Source: Dasyornis broadbenti
Taxonomy: Eukaryota > Chordata > Aves > Passeriformes > Dasyornithidae
Reading direction: 5' to 3'
Length of the DNA: 64,000 nt
Assembly: GCA_013397935.1 (NCBI GenBank)
Contig: VZRN01000659.1
Span: forward strand, 1,665,206-1,729,205
The position numbers were made by a program, and so were the translations under genes. Below the pieces are notes generated by a model. The model did not search any database. It was not told the DNA's origin and saw only the letters and a program-made list of their open reading frames with translations. This document shows, in pieces, positions 38,301-50,742 of the stretch. The stretch's first letter is position 1. Every line of letters begins with the position of its first letter.

Positions 38301-41300
38301 CAAGAAAGCAAAGACTGGGGTAATCCATGTTTTATCACCCTAAAAGCCCTCAGTGTTGTACTCACGTATCTTCCATCTTTCCCCTTTTCCTGGGAAATCC
38401 CCTTGGTTATGGCTTAGATCAAAGATCTTTGAAACAGGTATCACATCTCCACTCATTGCACACCTTTTTGTCTATCAGGGTGAATGGAAATATGAAATAT
38501 AAAGCACAGCTAGAGTATTTAGAGTGTGTAAAAACCTAGTGTAATCTTCTGACCGTAACTGTTCCTTTTCGTACAACTCCTCGCGCCTTAGCAGGGTCAA
38601 AAGGAGAGAAACCTATTCAAAAGTCCTGTCAATATCTTTTTGTTTCTGTCTCTGGAGAAACAACTCAAAATCCAAACATCTGCTATCTCATTCTACTGCA
38701 GGGCAGTGGGAAGGGTGAAAGGACCTTGAAAAGCCATAATCTTGCAGTTATCAGGGGAATTATGAAGGGACAATAAGGAGATTTTTCAGTGTGGCATTCT
38801 TGTGATTAGAATGAATTACAAATTGTTTTTGTCATTGCTAGGAAAAGAGTGAAAGTGACTTTTAGTAGCATATGAATTCCCCTGTAACTGGTGCCCTGTA
38901 ATATAAATTAGATTAGAGGCAGTTTACCATGTCCCAGTACAGCAAGTTTTCTTTTTACTATCCTCTCAAAGGAAGATAATCTATACTGTATATTTTAGAA
39001 GACAACTGCAGCAAAGGAAAGCTACTATTCTAAATGAAAAAAAAAAAAATTACTTGAATAGGACTTTACGGTCAAAATTCCTTGCTGGTTTAAAGAAGAT
39101 TGTCTGTATGCAGAAATAATACTGAGTTTGAGTGTTTCCTTTACTGTGTTTCTGTGTTAACTCTGCTAAATAATTAAAGAAAGGAGAGGAGAGAAGAACA
39201 GATAACTAGGTAATAGCAGGCATAATCACATCCCATTCCTTTAAACCTGGATCTGAGTTCTTTGACTTTCAATTGGTGGTTTTTTTCACTGAGAATCTGT
39301 GGCAGGATAAGTTCCTAGCACTACAACAGATGCTATTAAAGCAGCTTTTCATTATGAAAACAAAGCTGGAGCACTATAACATATGTTGTGTTGATTCATG
39401 TCTCAGAAAATATAATTCCATGGAGATTTATTTGATAAATGCAGTAAGAAAACAGCTGATTCCTTGGAAAAATGCATTTGACTGCAGCATTAGCCACTTG
39501 CATTTGTACTTGACAAGCAACTCAAATGCACAGGGTTTTATAGATTGCCACAACACCTAAGAATTTTCATTCAGATGCAACACTATTCCTTTCTCTTTGT
39601 GAATGGCTTAAACGATGCTACTTGAAAATGGAAAACATTGGTAAACAATTCCTTTTTTTGGGAAATCTGACCCTGATGTTCGTTTGCTAGCATTCAGACC
39701 TTCAGATGGTATGTTTGCTCATCTGCAAAAGAGAGATAGTATTTCTGCCTCCACTTCCATCCCTGCACCCTGCATCTGTCTTCCATGCTTATGCAGCATA
39801 GTGGGGACAGAGGCTGTGCCTTGTATGTGCAATACCTACACAGTCAGCACCTACACAGTTCTTGCCTGCAGCCCTTAGGTGCTCCTGTGAAAGAATTTTC
39901 CCCACATACCACTAACAGATATCCTTAGTATCAGCTTCAGACAACTGGATGGTGCCAGGGATACTGGGGAGCATTCCCCTCAGAGCACTGAGCACAGAAG
40001 CACCTGCAGGCACCAAATTCTTTCCAGGACTGGTGCTGCGGTCTCAGAAAACTTCTGTTCCCCCACCTATTGTTCATCCCCTCTACAAATAATATAATCT
40101 CCTTACCCAAGTGTCTGAAGAAAAGACTTAGCATACCATTTCTGGAATCAGTGTCTGGGAATGTATGTGGCAATTATAGCAAGAATCCTGAAAAATACCA
40201 ATTTCTTTGGCAGTTCTATCAGCTGCACAGAACTGACTGCATTAAGTATGTGTTTCTGACAGCTGACTAGATAAGGTGAATCTGTGGTGAGCGGACAAGT
40301 GCCCTAACAAGGTGTATCCTTGAAGAATTTTCTTTCTGGCCAGAAACCACTCACACCACTGACAGCTGGCACCTTCAGTATGAAATGATCTAAACAACAG
40401 TCCACAACACTGCTGCATTTATGTCCCAAACCAAACTCGGTGCATTTGGTTGAAATAGGCTGCATGAAACAAGAGCAGATTTTGGAGAACTGCATGCTCT
40501 TATCTTCCTATTTAGAATATTCTATATTAAAATATATTTTAACAAAATTTAAAGGGTGTACTTTGCCCCCTTTAAAGATCTAAAAAAACATCTCTCAGCT
40601 GAAGTGAAAACATACAGTGAATTGATCCTTGAATAATTTCATCCTCTCCAGGGGCAGTAAACCTGGTTGTAGGAACAGAACAGAGTAGAGAAGGGCTGAT
40701 TCAGGGGAGAGGGAACCTGTACAGAACAGCTCTTCTACATCCTTTCTTGTCTCATTCTCCACTGGGAACACTGAGGGGAGAAATACAAGTTACAATAGCC
40801 CAACACAGGACAGAGAGAACAGTCAAAATATTAGTCTGAAAAAACAACACAAAAACTTGGCTGAAAACTATTTTTTTTATGCTGAGAAAGACAGAATAAA
40901 ACTGACCATCTCTCTAGCTCAACTAAAAGCCTAACTTATGATAACAGTCTTAAAAACAAAACTCAAATAGTTAGATGCAAAAAGATCTCTTTAATTTTGT
41001 TCAAAATGAATTGCTGTAAAATGTCTTAAGATAAATCGAGATCCTCCCATTTCATATCTCTTATTGCATTATAGCTGAATTCAATCAGAGGTCAATAAGG
41101 TGACTCAAGCCAAGACTCAACAACGAAGAAAACTCCCAAGAGGTTTTTTCCAAGCTGCTGTCTTCTTTCTAGAGATTCAAACAGCTCCCTAGAGTTTATT
41201 ATTAGAGCAAACACCCTGATCCTGGCATATTAAAAAACACTCACATTTAGGAAATCTGGCAGTCCCATTTGTCGAGATTGCTGCTTCAGTCCCCTTTTTG

Positions 41301-42842
41301 GGGCATGTCTGATGTCAAGTTGCTTCCTGTTGCAGAGTCCAAATTTCCCTGTTGAGTGCTTCTGAGACCAGATCCCAGGAGGATCTGAGTTCTTACCTCT
41401 ATGGTTATCCACAAACCCACTGATGAAGCTCTAGGGAAATAATTATGACACATCATTCCCAACTCCCTATGCATTCAGACTGCAAATTTTCTTTTCTCTT
41501 GAGTGACACAGTATGGCTGGCCACTTTCACAGCATTAAACAAAGTCATTTGCTGGTGAAATTGCTCAGCAACAGAAGAAAGCTTATTTATTGATTGAACT
41601 CCCCACAGACATTACCTGATGTTGCTGAAGCTTACAGGATCAGTATTTTTGTGCTAGCAAATTGAAGAACATAGCTTTAGAAATTGTAAGTAGGTGCAAT
41701 GTTATATTTAAAAATGACAATTTTATTTCATTATGAGAATGGTGTGCAAAGCAGGCATTTATTCTGCTTTGCTCCTTGGCAAGCACCACTGAAATATGCT
41801 TTCCAAAGCACTACAGAGAGCAATACAGATACAATGTGTCTGCCTTACTTTCACCAAAGATCCCCTTTGAATTTCCTGAGCATATTTTTCTAGCTCAACA
41901 TCCTGCTGCCAGGTGTGTTTGAGGAAAAAATTAAGGACCATCAGATTTCCAGATAATGTATCTTAAGAGCTGATCTCATAATGCAAAGGTCAGATGAAAT
42001 CAAAATACTGTTTACAGCAGTGCTCCTTCTTTTCAGCTCTGAAGTTATTAAAGGCATTTAGACTGAATTAATTAAAAAAAAAAAAAGAAGGAAACTGCTC
42101 TTGACTAGCTTAAGGAGTAACATGTGGCGTGTAATTTGGATTGCTGAGTGATTTAGACAAGAAAGCTGCATTACTCATCCATCTCATTTAAGATATGTAG
42201 ATTTTGTAATCTTCCATCTGGATTTTCAGACAAACTTTGAGTTACTTCTTGGTGGTTTGAAGAAGGCTGGAGAAGATGGCTCATCTTAGAATGAACAAAG
42301 AAGGGTGAACATTGTCCCACTGGAAAAAAATGAGCATATTACAGAAAGAGATGCTGGGCTACAGCAATATCTTTTTGATGTATTTTCAATATATTTTTAA
42401 CTTATTTTCAGTGAAGGAATGATTCTTTTACTTTGTTTTCCACAGCAAATGTTTGCTCTGTATTTAGTGCAGGATCCATTTAGAACCAGAGTGGCACGTT
42501 GGTAAACAGCACTCACAAGCTTTGTCTACTCGTCTTCTTCCAGCTACAATATCATCATATGAACACATCCAAGATCATGGAAAAGTTCCATTAACAAGCA
42601 AATCTGGAGGGGCAAAGAGAAAGTATTTTTAAGGGAGTTTAAGAGCAAAACCAATGCTACCTTTAACTCATCATTCTGCAGTGCCAACACGATTCATTTG
42701 AATACGGAATACAGATAATACCCTGTTGCTTTCAAAACTAATGGTACTAGTAGTCCAAATCCCTGTGTTTCCATTCATTAATCAGTGCATAGAGGCTATT
42801 CCCAGGTATTCACTATCCATTACACAATAGAGGCCAATCTGT

Positions 42843-42866
42843 CCAACCAACCAACCAGCCAACCAA
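42843..42866. repeat. (CCAA)n microsatellite
   Basis: About six CCAA units with one CAGC-type interruption. Seen directly. Confidence 0.9.
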
Positions 42867-42950
42867 GAAAATTTTAGATCTGCTTGTCTCAGTTGAGGTG
42901 AAAAAAACTTCCTATGATGAGCCTGCAGCTAACAAGGTTTGAACAATTGT

Positions 42951-42995
42951 GAAATGAAATGGAATGGAATTAAATTAAATGAACTGAAATGAAAT
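42951..42995. repeat. degenerate pentanucleotide repeat (GAAAT/GGAAT)
   Basis: Consecutive five-base units GAAAT, GAAAT, GGAAT, GGAAT, TAAAT, TAAAT, GAACT, GAAAT, GAAAT. The unit variants indicate an old, mutated tandem repeat. Confidence 0.85.
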
Positions 42996-44524
42996 GATGA
43001 GGAACTGAAAAAAACCAACCCAAACCCAAACAAAACCAAAGAACCCTAATGATATTTGCAAAGATATTTACAAACTCCAGAAGCAAATACATCTGGAAAG
43101 GTTCACCGGAGCATCCTGATAGACCTCATAGGAGGGCTGGGAATACCTGCTACTCGAAGACGGATCTTGGTGTGGGGCTTTGTGTCTAGAGAGATTATCA
43201 TGGCAGGTACCTGGAAGGAGATCGTTGAAGGCTCCATGATAGGTACAGTTCATTAAAGCTCCACAGTTGCTCTATTATTCAAAGGATCAAGGGAATAAGA
43301 TTGAGCATTAAAACAAAATAAAAATAATGAGGTACTTTTGGTACTAATTGTTTGTTTGGCAGACTGGTTCACATTGAGGAGATGAGCCTTGTGTAGTTGA
43401 ATCTTCAGCCCAATGTCTTGCCAAGTCCTGGATACTGTTTTAAACATATCAGGCACTTGGAGGCTGCTGAAGCCAGAGTCCGTGAAGGTTTGGTGTGTGG
43501 GACTGCACACTCACACCAAGAGCCAGGGGCAGTGCCTCACTGAGGGTCCAGTGACTTCCCAGGGGAAGAGGACTGGCCCAGCCAGGAGTGATGCTAACAC
43601 AAGCTGCCTTGGGCCAGAAGACCTCAGTCCTGTGGCACAGTGAGACACCTATCTGAGCCACAGAAATGCTGAAAGCAGCATCACACTACACCTCTTTGCC
43701 TTGATCTTAATTTCTCCATTTTTCTTATTGCCTCAAGGAGGGTCTGAAGTGCTATGTGTTCCCCATGGCTGGAGGTGGGGTCCCACTCCATATTCAGGCT
43801 CCCTTTTGTCATAGAATCTGGGAATTCCGTGGGCCCAAGAGCACCCGGTAGTGCAGATCAAGTGGCAACTGGTCTCTCTGTCTTCCACCTTACCCAGTGG
43901 GGCTTGGCAGTGAAACAAGGCACTGCTTTTCACAGGCTAGGGTTTGCATTAAGCATTAGGTGACAGCTCTGGCATTAGCTTATGTGACAGACACACCTCC
44001 AGAGACTCAGAAATCAGGATGTTTGATACCAGCAACAGTACCAGACCTGCAGAGACACACAGAAAGTTTGTCCCCAAGGGGGTGCAAAATGAAGAGATAG
44101 AGGAGACTTTGCTTGCCATGCCTGCCCGGAACCATCAGGCTGCGATAGAAGCCAAGACATGCAGTGCTATGGGCCAGGCAACCAGGGGTAACTCTGAACT
44201 AAAGGAGATGGAACTTTTGTAGAAAGCATGAAAACTGCATATATGAAGAAGCGGTACAGTAGGGTTAGCACTACAAACAAAGAAAGAACTGCCTAACAGA
44301 AACTATTTTTCTTGTGCTGTCCCTGGTGACATTGTGGTGTTCAGTGCCTAAAGTCCAGGCAGCAGCAAGGCAGGGCCAGAAGCAAGAAGAGGGACTTTAC
44401 TCACAGCACAATTTCTCAAGCCAAGTGGTTCAGAAATTGGTAGCGCTGTATATGCAACAAACACTAACATATCAGAACAAATCCAAAGCTCTTATTCCAC
44501 AGATCCAGAGCAAACAAACAAATA

Positions 44525-44540
44525 AAAAAAAAAAAAAAAA
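44525..44540. repeat. poly(A) run
   Basis: A run following CAAACAAACAAAT and followed by CGAATAAAATG. No processed-pseudogene body is recognised upstream. Confidence 0.85.
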
Positions 44541-45510
44541 CGAATAAAATGTTACCGTTGTGAACACTGGGTAATTTGTGTTTAATTTGGCCCCAAAATC
44601 ATGCTGTGAGATTCTTGACCTGACAGCATCAGCTGTGATTTTTTATTGAGAAGATTTATGCAGCCCTGAAAGAGAGGATCTGGCAATTGACAGGAACAAG
44701 ATTGTCAACTGCACTGCATAGTTTAGACATTGTAGAAAATTATGTGCACACCATATGAAAAATACCATATATCCTTCTGGTGGCATGAGGACACTCAGAA
44801 GATGTCACTATTAAGGCTGTTTTCATGAAATTTCCCCTTTTGGGGCTTATGTTTTCATTCCTAGCAAGGTACAAGCTTTAAATAAGCACAGAAGAATGAG
44901 ATGCAGTAAGCAAAAGTGTGAAGCACAAGATGTGATGATAAGTGATGCATAAGAATTTAGATAGCATTTCACTTTCACTTTAATTTATTACAGTTTCCTC
45001 ATGTTTTTCAAGAGTATGGCCCTCCTTTTTATATAGGATGTAATCTGTTTGAAAACACTGAGTTGCATGATACCTTGCATATTTACAGGAGTAAGTCTAT
45101 TTTAGCATATTTAAATAGGATATTTTGACTAGTATTCAATGTTTGGTGCAAAACCTTGCAGTCAAGGTTTTCAAAAACAGGAATCCAAATCCACAGACTT
45201 GTGAGACACATGTATATTGGGTCTATATAAATAAAACTACTAAATTTTAAATATAGATTTCTAGGTTTAGCAATAAGGTGCAATACTGATGAAAGTAACA
45301 TAGCTGCATTAGGAGGGCATGTTCACCTCGATGGAGACCCTCTGAGCAGCACCATGCTGCTTCCAGGGCACACGCTAGCCTGGATAACCTTGCACAGCCT
45401 GGTGTTACACCACACAGATGCAGCCAAACAGATGTCTGCTTGAAAAAGTGACATCCAAGTTAGCTGATCATGTTTGGTTTTACCATGTGTGTTTCAGGAC
45501 AGTCACATTT

Positions 45511-45515
45511 CTTAT
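45511..45515. repeat. left target-site duplication of the solo LTR
   Basis: CTTAT immediately precedes the TG end of the LTR and is repeated exactly after its CA end at 46104-46108. Confidence 0.9.
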
Positions 45516-46103
45516 TGTCCTGATTTTGGCTGGGACAGAGTTATTTACTTTGTAGCAGCTGGTACAGTGCTGTATTTTGGATTCAGTACAAGGATAATGC
45601 TGATAACATACTGGTGTTTTGACAGTTGCTAGATAGTGCTTACCCTAAATCAAGGAGTTTTCAGCATCTCACGCTTTGTCAATGAGGAGCTGCCCAAAAA
45701 GCCAGGAGACAGCATAGTTTGGACTGCTGACACACACCAGCCAAAGGAGTATTCCATATCACAGAACATCATGTCCAGTACCTAAAAGGGGGAAATTACC
45801 CAGAAGGAGCCAGTCTCTGCTTAGGGATGGGATGGATATTGATCAGAAGACAGTAAGCAATTGTATTGTGCTTCACGTTTGTCTTGGGTCCTCTTATTCT
45901 TCTCCCTCTTCTTATAATTACAATTATTATTAACATGTTTATAAGTATAATTATATTTTATTTCAATTATTAAGTTGTTCTTATCTCAACCCATGGGGTT
46001 TACCTTTCCTTTCCAGTTCTCCTCCCCTCTGAGGGCAGGGAGGAGGTTGTGTGAGAGAGCAGTAATATGGTGCTTTGTTGCCGGCTGGGATTAAACCACA
46101 ACA
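45516..46103 (+). mobile_element. solo LTR of an avian ERVL-type endogenous retrovirus
   Basis: A 588-base element starts TGTCCTGATTTTGGCTGGGA and ends GCTGGGATTAAACCACAACA, so it has the TG...CA ends of a retroviral LTR. These ends and inner segments such as AAAGGAGTATTCCATATCAC and TTATCTCAACCCATGGGG match the avian LTR family I know as TguLTR5-like. It is bounded by identical CTTAT on both sides (45511-45515 and 46104-46108), a perfect 5-bp target-site duplication, the length expected of ERVL. No internal retroviral genes, primer-binding site or second LTR adjoin it, so it is a solo LTR left by recombination between the LTRs of a provirus. The TATA region is degraded (CCTAAAAG where a TATA box is usual) and no clean AATAAA remains, so promoter function is unlikely. 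An unusually AT-rich stretch lies inside at about 45905-45970. Confidence 0.95.
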
Positions 46104-46108
46104 CTTAT
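46104..46108. repeat. right target-site duplication of the solo LTR
   Basis: CTTAT directly follows the CA end of the LTR and matches the left copy at 45511-45515. Confidence 0.9.
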
Positions 46109-46966
46109 CATCGCTGTAGTAGAAATTTAGGACACACAAGTGTTTTTTTCTTCAAAGCTTGGCTCATAAGGCTACTTTGTGACAAGCTGTGATACTGTTA
46201 ATGCCCATGAAAGTGCTTACACTATGAGTAACAGCTAGTAGGAATAGTATGGATAATGGTTAACTGCAGAAGCAGCACCCTCTTTTAGTCCCTTGTTCGG
46301 GGTATTTTTGAACAACTGCTGTTTATTGTCATTATTGGGTTCAAAAACTGACTTTCTTTGTTCTCTTTCCAAAAAACAGAGTAAATAAGGTCTGACATTT
46401 GAAGCAGTGTATTTACAGCAGCACGGAGCATGTGTCTCTGGAGTGTGGCTGTAACAAAAAGCAGAATAGCAAAAGCCCTGGTTATGTTTGTCACGCAGGG
46501 GAACTGGACAGCAGGCTAACTTCCTCACCATCCTATTTTTCCTGATTTTTTTTTGTAAAAACATTTTGAAATGGAATATTAAATTGGGTTTCTCTTCTTT
46601 CAGATCTAGGCCGGAGGAATTTCACATAGAGGTATTAGTAACTGAACATTCCTTCCACATTGGATGGGTTTTGTCCCTGTCTCCCCAGGAAGGGAGGAAG
46701 CACCAGTTGTCACTGCTTCATTAATTGTTCAATTTCTCCCAATAGTAAAAGGACAAATTCTAAATTCCAACTGGCAGAGTTTGCAGGGGTGTATAATTTA
46801 TGAGGTGTGAGGAACTGGAAAGATAACTACAATCAGTATGAGCATAAGAAAAACATCCAGCTTGCAATCTCTGCCACACAGCTTAGCTGCCCATGCTTAG
46901 TTATCACACTGCACATATTTTTATTTTCCTGAAACCTAATTCTTAAAGTTTTGCTGTTTTGTTTGT
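46109..46966. other. unique non-coding sequence, nothing recognised
   Basis: Open frames of up to 109 codons on the minus strand have no recognisable domain. Nothing else is supported. Confidence 0.55.
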
Positions 46967-47136
46967 GTTTGGGCTTTTTTTTTTTTTTTTTTTTAAAGAC
47001 TACTTTTTTGNNNNNNNNNNNNNNNNNNNNNNNNNNNNNNNNNNNNNNNNNNNNNNNNNNNNNNNNNNNNNNNNNNNNNNNTTTTTTTTTTTTGTTTGGG
47101 TTTTTTTTTTTTTTTTTTTTAAAGACTACTTTTTTG
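46967..47136. other. 71-N gap with duplicated flanks (probable assembly artefact)
   Basis: The left flank reads GTTTGGGC, 20 T, then AAAGACTACTTTTTTG (46967-47010). After 71 N (47011-47081) and a short T run, the right flank reads GTTTGGG, 20 T, then the same AAAGACTACTTTTTTG (47094-47136). The copies differ by one base. Because the copy boundary sits exactly at the gap, the likeliest explanation is that two overlapping contig ends were left unmerged in a poly-T region, so the true locus probably holds one copy. A real tandem duplication is possible but less likely. Confidence 0.85.
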
Positions 47137-50100
47137 GTGGGGAGGGGCTGGAAGAGTTCTCAAGGGAAAGAGGGACAGTCTGGTGAAAACAAGATTGAAA
47201 AGGTATATTAAAAAATTATATCTTGTCAAAACCATATCAATGCTATTGAATATTGTGGAGGGTGGAGGTTACATGAAAGCAGAGGTAAGATTCTCACGCT
47301 AGACATCTCCTTATTGGAAATTGAAATGGTCTGAAGAAAGGCAGGCAAGGCAGGCAGAATTTCACAAACAAGAAGGAAGAGGAAAGGAAAGCAAAAATGT
47401 AGGGATTGTGGGTACACAGAGCTATTGCTATTAGTTTTTAACTTTTCTAACCAAGCTCTCTACATTACTAACAATATCACCAGAACACAAGCCAGCTGTC
47501 TGCAGATATGCACAGATCTACATATGTTTAGTGATATCTGAACCACTGTGCAAAAGCAGGCTGGGTGATATACAAAGGGCAAATAGAAATACATAAATAG
47601 TTCAGGATTTAAAAGAATTTCTTATCCATATGTATCCTCCTTCCTTCTGCCTATGAATTCTGCTTCCTCCCTTCCAGCAGGAGACTTTCACTCTAATGTC
47701 ACATCACCCTGAAAAAGTTTCACTTGATGAACAACCTTGCAGCCACATCTCCTCCCCTAAGTTAACTATAGTCCTCCAAGTTCATTTCCTATCTCCTTCA
47801 GAAAATCAGGAATTCCAGCCTACTCCTAAAGCAAACCAGCCTTGAGTTCTTTACAGCTTGGCCAGATATGAACACAGATAACGTTAGTTTCTTAGTTATG
47901 TTATATGTTTCCAATAGCTTTCTTAAATAAGAAGCATCTGGCTTAAACAGCACAAAGGACTGGTGCCAGCATCGCTAGGAAGGCTTTGGCAGAGACTGTG
48001 GTCTCTGTTCTTGGGGGTGTCGTGGGCTGCAGACAAGAATTTATGTTGTCATGTAAAGAGCTCTAGCCTGGCACACAGTCTGTTTGTGCAAGTCTCTGTT
48101 ACGTGCTTTTATTTATGCAGAACTCTTTTCTGGGGTTGAAGAACTGAGCAAAAGATGGAGCAGACTTCAGCTCAGCATCTCCCATGTGTGTGCATAACTG
48201 AGAGATGATACCTTAACCTATGTAGCTGCATGTCCTCAGAGCTAACTTCACCCGAGATGATGCCCTTCCCAAAGGAATGTGGGCTGTTTGGGAGAAAAAG
48301 CTGTTGAAGGGGCCCCAGGGCCAGAGCTTAAGGTAGATCTTTCTCTCCATCATCAGAGTTGAAGCATTCTCACAGACAATGAAGATTTGATTTCATCTTC
48401 ACCACTTCTTGTGGAATAATATGAAAATTCATTTAGCTTGACTTAATACATTTATTATATGTATCTGAATTTCACCCTTAAGTAAGAATAATGTTCATGA
48501 ATTAGTCCCATCAAAACTGTATACATATCTCTAGAACATAAAATATGCACTCAGGAGGGAGTCTGGTGTTAGATTTGTTAGACTATCAGTCCTACTGGAA
48601 CTATTTCTAATTGGTGTGGCAGATTTAGGTTTCCAGATTGTAGTCTGTGCATTATTCCTCTGTACTGTACTGGAGTAGCAGGCAGGGTGGTAGCACACAG
48701 AACTGTTTATCAGGATGAACACAATGAAGTCTTGAATTGAGAAGTGCAAGAAAGGAAAATAAATATCCAATAGAGCAATATGGACTAAGATTGTTATTTA
48801 CTGAAAAAATATGAGAATTTACATATGAAAAACCATGAAAGAAAAAACTATCTTCTCCCAGTGCAAGTAATAGTTTTAGCTGATCTGCTGTCAGAAAATG
48901 TTTCTAAACTGGTTTTATTTAAAGCACCTCTGAAATGGTAAACTGTCTAGCAATCATGGAATTTCATTACTTAATTTACTTTGATTAGCAAGGTACTTTT
49001 CAAAAAGTGCTAATCAATTTTAACGTCTAGTAAACTGGAAACACCACATAAATTTGCTGTTACAGTCTTAAAGTGATGATCAGTTCTGAAAATCTAAATC
49101 AGTGTGCATTTTTATACTATTCTCCGTCTGTCATTGTCTGGAATGTCTTTCTTCACCTTGAATTGTGAAAGAAAAATGTCCATGTAAAATAGGGAAAAAG
49201 ATGCCACACTTCAGCATTGCAATTTTTAGTTAAAATACTGAATAGGCAACAGATACAAAGAGAAAAAATGCTTTTAGTAAGTAAAGTGATCATAAGGTGA
49301 CTTTTTTTCCATCCAAAGGGCATTATATGTTTGGATATAATGTTCTTTTAGCATACAGTGCAAACTGCTGGGTATGTTATAGTAACAGGTCTACTGAAAT
49401 GTTGCAGCCAAAAAAAATCTTACTATGCAATCTTCATGTTTTGTAAGCATTGAAGTATCCAAAGAATACCATGAAATAATTGATAGTGCAACCGCGTAAG
49501 AGTTTTCTGTGTTATTATGCACCTCTTTCATTTTCCATGTTGTCACAAATAAGCTGATCATAAGTCTTTAGGAGTATAACTGCCTGAAAATGATGAATTT
49601 GCAAATGTTAAAGGCATAGACACTTCTTAGCAACCAAATATAATCATCAACCATCTGGAGCTTCTTCCATTTAGACATATATTAGAAGAAAAGAGACACC
49701 TTCTCTCTTCTGTAAAGAATAAAAGTCCCACTCCTAAATTCATTGATATATTTTATTGTACTATACCTACACATACTTTTTTTTTCCTCTGCGTGTTTCT
49801 GAAAGAAACCTATAAAACAAACTAGCAGAAGGCAGACCATCACATATACTGGTTTGGTTAAAAGAAATCCTTTATACTTGAAAGAAAATATCACAACACG
49901 GACCAAGTTCTGTGAAAAAAAATGGCAAACAGCTGATGCAACATGCAACAGCAGCAGAGTGGTGCTGGCTTCTCCAGGAAGACAATGGTGCATGACAATA
50001 TCTTCTGGTTTATGAAGCAGCAAGTTAAGTAGGGCAGCCAGAGGCCAGACAGTTGTGCCCAATCTCCCCCAAATGGCACCCAGTTAGGAATAAGCTGTTA

Positions 50101-50702
50101 AAACTGCTTGTAGTTCCTGTTCTTCCTAGACAGGTCACGGAAAAATTCAGAATATTCTTTTTAGGCAATACTGCTTTTTTTTCAGGACCAATCCTCATTT
50201 GACTCTGTGTAGAGCCTGGAAAGTCACCTCAAATAAGAGGTTTTACTTATGTGATGTGCAGACTTCCCCCCTGAAAGGTCCAGTGGAGTTTGAGCACCAT
50301 TTGGATTCTTGCTTGGATCTGTCTTGGCTTGCAGCCTTGCGTGCCAGCACTGCACATTTGGGGCCTGTGTACTGGGGAGCATTTCCAAGACATTCCTGTT
50401 GCTCCCAGCGGTGGTCTCCCAGTAAAGCACGTCCAACTCCATTTCCTCAGACTCTGGTTCATACATAACCTACCTGGCATGTATTAATCCAGTGTCTATG
50501 ACCTGCCTTTCTCTTGGTTCTACTGTTCCTATATGCATACGGTGGTTTTCCCAATATCGTTACTCAATAAAGCATTTTCTATTAATTTCTGTTTGTCTGG
50601 CCAGAGAGAGAGCAAGCTGTCTGCCACTGTGCCACTTCTGTTTACTGGAGACATACAGAGCCTAAGAAAATGCAGACTGAAAAATTCTTCTGATGCCATT
50701 TT

Positions 50703-50742
50703 TGTGCTATTTTCCTTCCAGTCATGTGCTATTTTCCTTCCA
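50703..50742. repeat. 18-bp direct repeat, period 22
   Basis: TGTGCTATTTTCCTTCCA occurs at 50703-50720 and again, exactly, at 50725-50742, separated by GTCA. Such short exact duplication is probably a recent replication-slippage event. Confidence 0.95.

Larger units (their letters stand above)
35305..45510. other. unique non-coding sequence, no gene seen
   Basis: No supported exon or transposon in about 10 kb. Simple-sequence elements are an A run (39037-39049), an A run (42073-42085), a (CCAA)n tract (42843-42866), a degenerate GAAAT/GGAAT tract (42951-42995) and an A run (44525-44540). A 95-codon plus-strand frame (39273-39560) has a fairly protein-like composition but no recognisable family or exon boundaries. 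Confidence 0.55.

Noticed and set aside
39273..39560. 95-codon plus-strand frame with protein-like composition
   Set aside because: No family, no splice-site context and no neighbouring exon; left as chance.
43805..43870. Inverted CR1 tail (TCATAGAATCTGG)
   Set aside because: Only the first ten bases are similar; downstream sequence does not match.
44300..44545. Processed pseudogene ending in the poly(A) at 44525
   Set aside because: No recognisable coding remnant upstream and no flanking direct repeats found.
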